Source of the DNA: Bacteriovorax sp.
Lineage (GTDB): Bacteria; Bdellovibrionota; Bacteriovoracia; Bacteriovoracales; Bacteriovoracaceae
Assembly (NCBI GenBank): GCA_018060625.1
Contig: JAGOVS010000012.1
Coordinates: forward strand, 1-37,882
DNA: 37,882 nt
Direction of reading: 5' to 3'
Numbering within the stretch: the stretch's first letter is position 1; each line of letters opens with the position of its first letter. The position numbers were made by a program, and so were the translations under genes. The notes under the pieces were generated by a model that saw only the letters and a program-made list of their open reading frames with translations, was not told where the DNA came from and did not search any database. Shown here in pieces: positions 33,639 to 37,882 of the stretch.

Positions 33639-34671
33639 TTTTTATAACTAGTTTATCGGCATTTATTAAAGTAACTAAACTATTATAAATCATATCACCA
33701 AAATCAAATTCTAAACCAGGGATATAACTTTTATTTTTCATGCTCACTATTATACTCTTTAAAGGAAATTTATTGCCTGTAATTTTTCCAGAAGAAAACT
33801 CAAATAAATGGGCCATACTTCCTACAATTTGGGAAAGCGGTTCTATGGACTCTCCGTATTTCATGGTGGGGTATCCATTTCCTAAAATGCGCTCATGATG
33901 ATCTAGGATTATTCTCTTGGCCCTTTCACTAAGTTCTAGGCTACTTCTTTTGATAAGATGGTTGCCTAAAATAGTATGCTTTTCAAAGAGTGATTTATCT
34001 TTATCAAATAAGTTAAGCGTGGGAGTTCGTACAAGTGTGAGTGGGAGCTGGGTAAGGCCCATGTGTGAGAGGTAGGCACCGCAAACGATATCTGCTAAGG
34101 CCAGTTGGTCAGAGATATTACACGCTTTTGCCAAAAAATAGGAGCTGGCCACAATCCTGTTTAAGTAATGATCAGCCTTGAGATGCTGCTTGGATAATTC
34201 TAGTGCTAAAGAAATGGTATGGGTATGAGTCACGCTAAAGGTAAGAATTTCAATGCGGGCGTATTCAATAACTTTTTCAAAATTGTCATTTTCACAGGCC
34301 TTTTCAAATTCATTTTGAAAATTAAATACGCCATTTTTTTCATCAAAGATTTCTTTTAACTTGGCATTCATGATTCTTTCTTTTTCTAGTTCATGAAGAT
34401 CTCTTGATTTAAGGGAAGGGATATCAGCTTCTTCGTATTCCTGAGAATTAAGAAAAGTTCGGCGCTGCTTTTTTAAAATTGCAATTTTGCCGCCTTTTTC
34501 AAGCAAATAATCTAAAAAGGTCTCTAGTTCTTTCGTAAGCGGTCTATTGCCATTGAGAAACATGCTATATTTTTTATGAATAGGATTAAATATGAATAAT
34601 TGAAAAGGAAATGTCTTTTTTCCTTTTAAATTGTCTCGTTCAATAATAAAGAAATCATATTCCGTCTTCAT
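33628..34671 (-). CDS. Degenerate HD-GYP-domain protein
   Basis: This is a 347-residue cytoplasmic protein. An N-terminal ~110-residue beta-rich domain (IFNPIHKKYSMFLNGNRPLTKELETFLDYLLEKGGKIAILKK) resembles the DUF3391-like/PilZ-like N-terminal modules found before HD-GYP domains. The C-terminal part aligns with HD-GYP c-di-GMP phosphodiesterases: THTISLALELS, AYLSHMGLTQLP, FEKHTILGNHLI, DHHERILGNGYP (HHE 258-260, GYP 266-268). The metal-binding HD pair is S202-H203, the adjacent Lys is Leu, and the late VADxFDA motif is GSMAHLFEF. Catalysis is therefore doubtful, and a c-di-GMP-sensing or scaffolding role is possible. The gene starts 3 bp after the pseudo-receiver gene. Confidence 0.75.
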   Translation of the reverse strand: MKTEYDFFIIERDNLKGKKTFPFQLFIFNPIHKKYSMFLNGNRPLTKELETFLDYLLEKGGKIAILKKQRRTFLNSQEYEEADIPSLKSRDLHELEKERIMNAKLKEIFDEKNGVFNFQNEFEKACENDNFEKVIEYARIEILTFSVTHTHTISLALELSKQHLKADHYLNRIVASSYFLAKACNISDQLALADIVCGAYLSHMGLTQLPLTLVRTPTLNLFDKDKSLFEKHTILGNHLIKRSSLELSERAKRIILDHHERILGNGYPTMKYGESIEPLSQIVGSMAHLFEFSSGKITGNKFPLKSIIVSMKNKSYIPGLEFDFGDMIYNSLVTLINADKLVIKKAA

Positions 34672-34674
34672 GAT

Positions 34675-37494
34675 TTAACCTGTTTTTTTTCCTTTAAAGA
34701 GACCCGAAAACATTGATAAAACATTTTTCTTGTTTGATTTTTCTTCTTCTTGATTCTCTAATTCTTCAATATCTGATTCTTTTTGTTTTGTTTTTCGCTG
34801 AATACTGTCTAATTGGATGACCCTTGCCATTTCTAAGGTTATTTCAATATCCTTTTCATTTTTAGGATTGATTCCGTTTGGAAAAATCACCAGGACAATC
34901 CCCATGCGATCGACCCCATCAAAGTAGGGGAAAACAAGCTCAACCATTTTATTACTAAGCTCATTTTGGGCCCAAGAGGGGAGTTCAACGTCTTCCCAAT
35001 GTTCTTCATTAGATTTTTTGCTTTTTACATCACGACATATCCATGTAGTCATCGTTTTTAAGAAGTAATCTTCAAAAAGCGCATCTTTGTCTTTATGAGT
35101 ACTCCACCATTCGATGAGTTCAACGTGCTTATCATTTTGAGGTGTCTGCATGATGCTGTTGAAAGCTTCATGATGCTTTTTCTCGCTAACTTTATAAGAA
35201 TAGAAGATAGGATAACCTTGATAATGGGAGATCATCTCTTCTGAGATCATTTTATAGAAATCGGCAGGCCTTGATTCTTTTTGGTAAATTAAGTTTAAGA
35301 CATTAATACCAAAGTCAAATCCTTTAGGGTTGACTTCGATAACTTTAAAACTTCCTTCTTCATCCTCTGTGGAAGAACCTACCTTTTTCCTCTGGGCCTC
35401 TTCTTCATTGTCGGAGACGAATTCTCCTCTTGCTAATGAGTCGAATTCGGCCTTAAGCATACGGTAATCAATCGTTATTTCACCAGCATCTTTACGCGGC
35501 CCATTTGAGAGATTCTCATCATCTTTTCTACTCTTTTTTCCCAAGGCCAAGCTTATTTCTGATTCTTTCGAATTTAATATATCCCAATTTTGATCATTCT
35601 TAGAACGGTTTCCACTACGGTAAAAAGTGTCGATTTGATCAACTTTACCATTGCCTACGAGGTTTTCATTATCATCGCTGAACTCAAGGTCCGTTTGCCT
35701 CATTTTTCTTAAGGAAATTTCACCAGATTCATCGTCATCATTTTTCTTTTTTGCTTCTTTTGGCGAATCTGAGAGTTTTATGTTCGTTTCTTTTTTCGAA
35801 TGTCCTGCTTCGTCTGCATTTAGTTCATCATTTTGATCAATGTCTTCTGAGTTAGTGTTGGAATCATCTAAGTTGATGGTTGTTTCTTTGGATTGATTAT
35901 TAAGATCCCCATCATTTTCCTCAAGTTCATCTAGGTTCTGGTTATCATCATTTTCAGAAAAATCAATCTCGGTATTCTTAAGTTTTTTTACAGCGTCATT
36001 GTTCTCGTCATCTTCTTCATTTTCTTGTTGTTTTTTGGTTTTCGATACTAAATCATTAGATTGAATTTTTTTACTTTCATCGGTTGTGAATTCACTTTTC
36101 ATTAAAGAGTCAATAACGTCAGATTGTCCTTGTCTTCCTGCAAGATTCTCATCAATTTCGAGCTCCGTATTTGCTCGCTTTTTTCTCTCTTTAGTGACTT
36201 CTTCAATCTCTTGATCTGCTGGACGATCCTTTTCTTCAGCAAAGACCATATCCTGGGATTGAGATTTACGCTTTGGAGAGATCTCTTCTTCGGTCTCAAG
36301 GAAATCGCTTTTTTCTTCATCCTCAAATTCTATTTCAGTATTAATTGGACCTGCGGATCTATTCGCTTCATCCTCAAGCTCTTCGAGCTGTTTTTCTTCT
36401 AAGCGCTTTTTAGCTTCTTCAAAAAGTGAATCGAGTTCATCGAGTTCTCTGCGCTTTTTATGTTCTTCAGTTTCTTCCTCTGTCGATATCAGTTCGGAAC
36501 TGGGCGTTTCTTTATCAAAAAGGGAGAGTTCTTCTGTAGGGTTAAGAGTGTAGTTTAATGGCCTTTCTTCATCACCATCAGCTTCAGTGGACTCTTTTTT
36601 TGTAACATCAAGATCAATGGTTGTTTCTTCATAATGCTTTTGTTTTAAGTGCCTCTGCTCAATTTCTTCTTGAGCGGATTCTTCCTGTTCTTTTTTTGCT
36701 TTTTCGATTTCTAGTTCTTCACCAGAGCTTATTTTACGTTTTCCACGATAATACATGTCAATTTCGTTGAGATTCTCCTCTTGGTCTTCTTTATAGGTCT
36801 TTTCATCGCCAAAAAGAGAGGTTTCTTCTGTTTTTCGCTTTGATTTCCAATGCGTCTCAATCGAATCTTCGTGAGTCATTGCTTTAGATTTTAAGTGATC
36901 ATCGTAATTGATTGCATTTTCTTCTTGGTGAATTTTTTTATTTGTTGAATTTTCTTCATTGTAATCAATGTCAACTGCAACGTGTTCTCGATCAGCGTTT
37001 ATCTCACCCTTCATACCAGTGCTTTGGTTTATATCGATCATGCTTTTTACGACTTGATCTTTTTCCGCTTGCTTGCCAGCAGAGGTTTTAATGGAACGCA
37101 GGAGAAGTTTGACTTTGTAGAGTAAAGTCTTTGGGGGGGATGTTTCTAGGATGGCCTCAGTAAGACCGATTTTAGTGAATTTAATAAGTGTCTTTGCGGG
37201 GATTTCCTTAGGCGAGAGTAAAATAACTTTTGAGTGGGACTTTTGAATCATGGCCCTATTTTCTTGGAGAAAGGTTGCACATTTTTTAGCATTAGAAAAA
37301 GTGATAAGGCACTGGCCTGCCGATCCTAGAAATTGCGATAGCTCTTTTAGGTCGTCTATTATGGAAATTTCAATATTTTCTTCGACAGCAATACCATCCA
37401 ACACCTCATTTAATTTTTTTAGAGGTTCAGACATGGGAGGAATAATGGCAAGTTGTTTTTTTAATTCCATATTTCTTAATGAGCTTTTCGTCAT
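34675..37494 (-). CDS. Pseudo-receiver / acidic repeat linker / GAF-like signalling protein
   Basis: This is a ~939-residue cytoplasmic protein with three regions (numbering from TTG 37503). Residues about 14-140 resemble a receiver fold, but the phospho-Asp position lies in LITFSNA and the beta-5 lysine is not conserved (GLTEAILETSPP). Residues about 150-715 are highly acidic, low-complexity and probably disordered. They contain a dozen or so copies of a short T-x-[LI]-x-[LFI]-x-[DE] motif plus a few copies of an [EQ]-I-D-x-[FY]-Y-R motif. Residues about 718-905 form an alpha/beta domain (PADFYKMISEEMISHYQGYPIFYSY; VELVFPYFDGVDRMGIVLVIF) resembling a GAF-like fold. The end, VLSMFSGLFKGKK, is an amphipathic basic tail that could touch membrane. 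ATG 37494 is preferred to TTG 37503. It is the first gene of the operon, divergent from flagellin. Function is unknown. Confidence 0.65.
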   Translation of the reverse strand: MTKSSLRNMELKKQLAIIPPMSEPLKKLNEVLDGIAVEENIEISIIDDLKELSQFLGSAGQCLITFSNAKKCATFLQENRAMIQKSHSKVILLSPKEIPAKTLIKFTKIGLTEAILETSPPKTLLYKVKLLLRSIKTSAGKQAEKDQVVKSMIDINQSTGMKGEINADREHVAVDIDYNEENSTNKKIHQEENAINYDDHLKSKAMTHEDSIETHWKSKRKTEETSLFGDEKTYKEDQEENLNEIDMYYRGKRKISSGEELEIEKAKKEQEESAQEEIEQRHLKQKHYEETTIDLDVTKKESTEADGDEERPLNYTLNPTEELSLFDKETPSSELISTEEETEEHKKRRELDELDSLFEEAKKRLEEKQLEELEDEANRSAGPINTEIEFEDEEKSDFLETEEEISPKRKSQSQDMVFAEEKDRPADQEIEEVTKERKKRANTELEIDENLAGRQGQSDVIDSLMKSEFTTDESKKIQSNDLVSKTKKQQENEEDDENNDAVKKLKNTEIDFSENDDNQNLDELEENDGDLNNQSKETTINLDDSNTNSEDIDQNDELNADEAGHSKKETNIKLSDSPKEAKKKNDDDESGEISLRKMRQTDLEFSDDNENLVGNGKVDQIDTFYRSGNRSKNDQNWDILNSKESEISLALGKKSRKDDENLSNGPRKDAGEITIDYRMLKAEFDSLARGEFVSDNEEEAQRKKVGSSTEDEEGSFKVIEVNPKGFDFGINVLNLIYQKESRPADFYKMISEEMISHYQGYPIFYSYKVSEKKHHEAFNSIMQTPQNDKHVELIEWWSTHKDKDALFEDYFLKTMTTWICRDVKSKKSNEEHWEDVELPSWAQNELSNKMVELVFPYFDGVDRMGIVLVIFPNGINPKNEKDIEITLEMARVIQLDSIQRKTKQKESDIEELENQEEEKSNKKNVLSMFSGLFKGKKTG

Positions 37495-37593
37495 TTTTAC
37501 CAATAAAGATGAGGTTAAAAATATGTTTCTGCAGTGACTTTTAATTCCGAGAGTATTGATCTAGTTTTATTTTTGATAAAAATCATTATTTAT

Positions 37594-37621
37594 TAAAGGT
37601 TCTAAAAAAAGCTTCCGAAAG
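37594..37621 (+). promoter_or_regulatory. Sigma-28 (FliA)-like promoter of flagellin
   Basis: TAAAGGTT (37594-37601) followed by TCCGAAAG (37614-37621) resembles the flagellar sigma-28 pattern TAAAGTTT-N11-GCCGATAA, with a spacer one base longer than consensus. It would give a leader of about 130 nt. The rest of 37504-37593, including any promoter for the divergent operon, shows no clear consensus element. Confidence 0.45.
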
Positions 37622-37679
37622 AGGTATTAGTCAGAAAGCTGAGTCATGGTGACGACGCTAGAAAACCAAATTTTCAGTT

Positions 37680-37692
37680 GAGCAGTATGCTC
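37680..37692 (+). other. Small hairpin in flagellin leader
   Basis: GAGCA-GTA-TGCTC forms a perfect 5-bp stem with a 3-nt loop about 65 nt upstream of the flagellin start. It lies between the predicted transcription start and the two GGA motifs. Confidence 0.35.
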
Positions 37693-37724
37693 GTTGAGCC
37701 TGTCGAGAGACAAACTTAAAACCT

Positions 37725-37754
37725 AGGAGGGATACCGAATTCTACAGGGAGGAT
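37725..37754 (+). promoter_or_regulatory. Flagellin ribosome-binding site plus candidate CsrA sites
   Basis: The functional Shine-Dalgarno GGGAGGAT (37748-37754) lies within CTACAGGGAGGAT, which resembles the CsrA/RsmA consensus RUACARGGAUGU. A second AGGAGGGAT (37725-37733) lies about 22 nt upstream and has no start codon near it. Paired GGA sites, one at the ribosome-binding site, are the arrangement seen in CsrA-controlled flagellin leaders. Confidence 0.4.
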
Positions 37755-37757
37755 CTC

Positions 37758-37882
37758 ATGGGTTTACGTATCAACACGAATGTTACTTCAATTGCTGCTC
37801 AACGCACACTTGGGGTTAACAACACTGAGCAGTCAGCGACATTAAGTAAGTTGTCTTCTGGTTCAAGAATCGTTAAGGCAGC
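37758..37882 (+). CDS. fliC: Flagellin (partial, 3' end outside window)
   Basis: The first 41 codons are present: MGLRINTNVTSIAAQRTLG, followed by NNTEQSATLSKLSSGSRIVKA. This is the conserved flagellin D0 N-terminus, with the I-N-T-N-V ... S-A-x-R/Q-x-L and L-S-S-G-x-R-I elements that drive export through the flagellar type III apparatus and filament polymerisation. Start ATG 37758 follows a strong GGGAGGAT site by three bases. The gene is divergent from the signalling operon with a 254-bp intergenic region carrying a sigma-28-like promoter and an unusually long leader. The remaining part of the protein lies beyond the window. Confidence 0.93.
   Translation, partial: MGLRINTNVTSIAAQRTLGVNNTEQSATLSKLSSGSRIVKA

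Noticed and set aside
36124-36402. Plus-strand hydrophobic open frame inside the acidic-linker gene
   Set aside because: It is the antisense of Glu/Lys-rich codons, which read as Phe/Leu/Ser on the other strand. No ribosome-binding site or family match was seen.
35600-37000. Possibility that the acidic region is a frameshift artefact
   Set aside because: The frame is continuous, motif copies recur in frame along the whole stretch, and both flanking domains are in the same frame.
37516-37550. Second sigma-28-like match (TAAA ... TTCCGAGAG)
   Set aside because: The blocks are about 27 nt apart, far from the required spacing.
1-37882. tRNA, rRNA, CRISPR array, insertion sequence or prophage
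   Set aside because: No cloverleaf-like or rRNA sequence, no spaced direct-repeat array, and no transposase or integrase was recognised on either strand.

Overview
The window is AT-rich, gene-dense bacterial chromosome with long operons, many short overlaps and many proteins with Gram-negative signal peptides or lipoboxes. The outer-membrane export lipoprotein, TolC-like channels, CheX/CheY pair, flagellin, abundance of secreted proteins and a degenerate HD-GYP protein fit a motile Gram-negative of the Bdellovibrionota type (Bacteriovorax/Halobacteriovorax-like). That placement is an inference from gene content, not a proven one. The tetramer GGCC is visibly over-represented.

Region 1 (1-4416) is housekeeping: the 5' two thirds of lysA on the minus strand, divergent uvrB, a small DUF6172-type protein, a hairpin with a T-run, and galE.

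Region 2 (4512-20112) is a Wzx/Wzy-type exopolysaccharide locus. It holds a P-loop ATPase resembling the kinase half of Wzc but with an altered P-loop, a separate chain-length/co-polymerase protein, an O-antigen ligase/polymerase-like protein, two GT2 and two GT4 glycosyltransferases, a Wzx-like flippase, a Wza-like outer-membrane lipoprotein, a 4'-phosphopantetheinyl transferase, a 1078-residue DUF4091/glycoside-hydrolase-like exported protein, a hexapeptide acyltransferase and the initiating phosphoglycosyl transferase. A minus-strand block of three genes (9837-13505) sits inside the plus-strand genes. A Fur-box-like site lies between the divergent GT4 and wza genes, and a perfect 17-bp inverted repeat overlaps the promoter of the initiating transferase. 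galE just upstream probably supplies UDP-galactose-type sugars.

Region 3 (20150-32134) encodes mostly exported proteins: an S41 peptidase-like lipoprotein, an M28 aminopeptidase, and a probable four-gene operon (1037-residue protein with a possible Cys/His hydrolase domain, two TolC-like proteins, a 428-residue secreted protein). It ends with a small HExxH protease-like protein, a small secreted protein and a calcineurin-like phosphoesterase.

Region 4 (32152-37882) is the most unusual. A five-gene minus-strand operon points away from a flagellin gene on the plus strand. It encodes (i) a ~940-residue protein with a pseudo-receiver domain, a ~560-residue acidic linker containing about a dozen copies of a short motif, and a folded C-terminal domain; (ii) an HD-GYP-like protein that has lost the HD pair; (iii) CheY; (iv) a helical protein with an HPt-like segment in which the phospho-accepting His is Asp and whose last residues resemble the CheY-binding tail of CheZ; (v) CheX. 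I read this as a candidate motility-signalling module built largely from catalytically altered parts. The flagellin leader carries a sigma-28-like promoter and two GGA sites that could bind CsrA.
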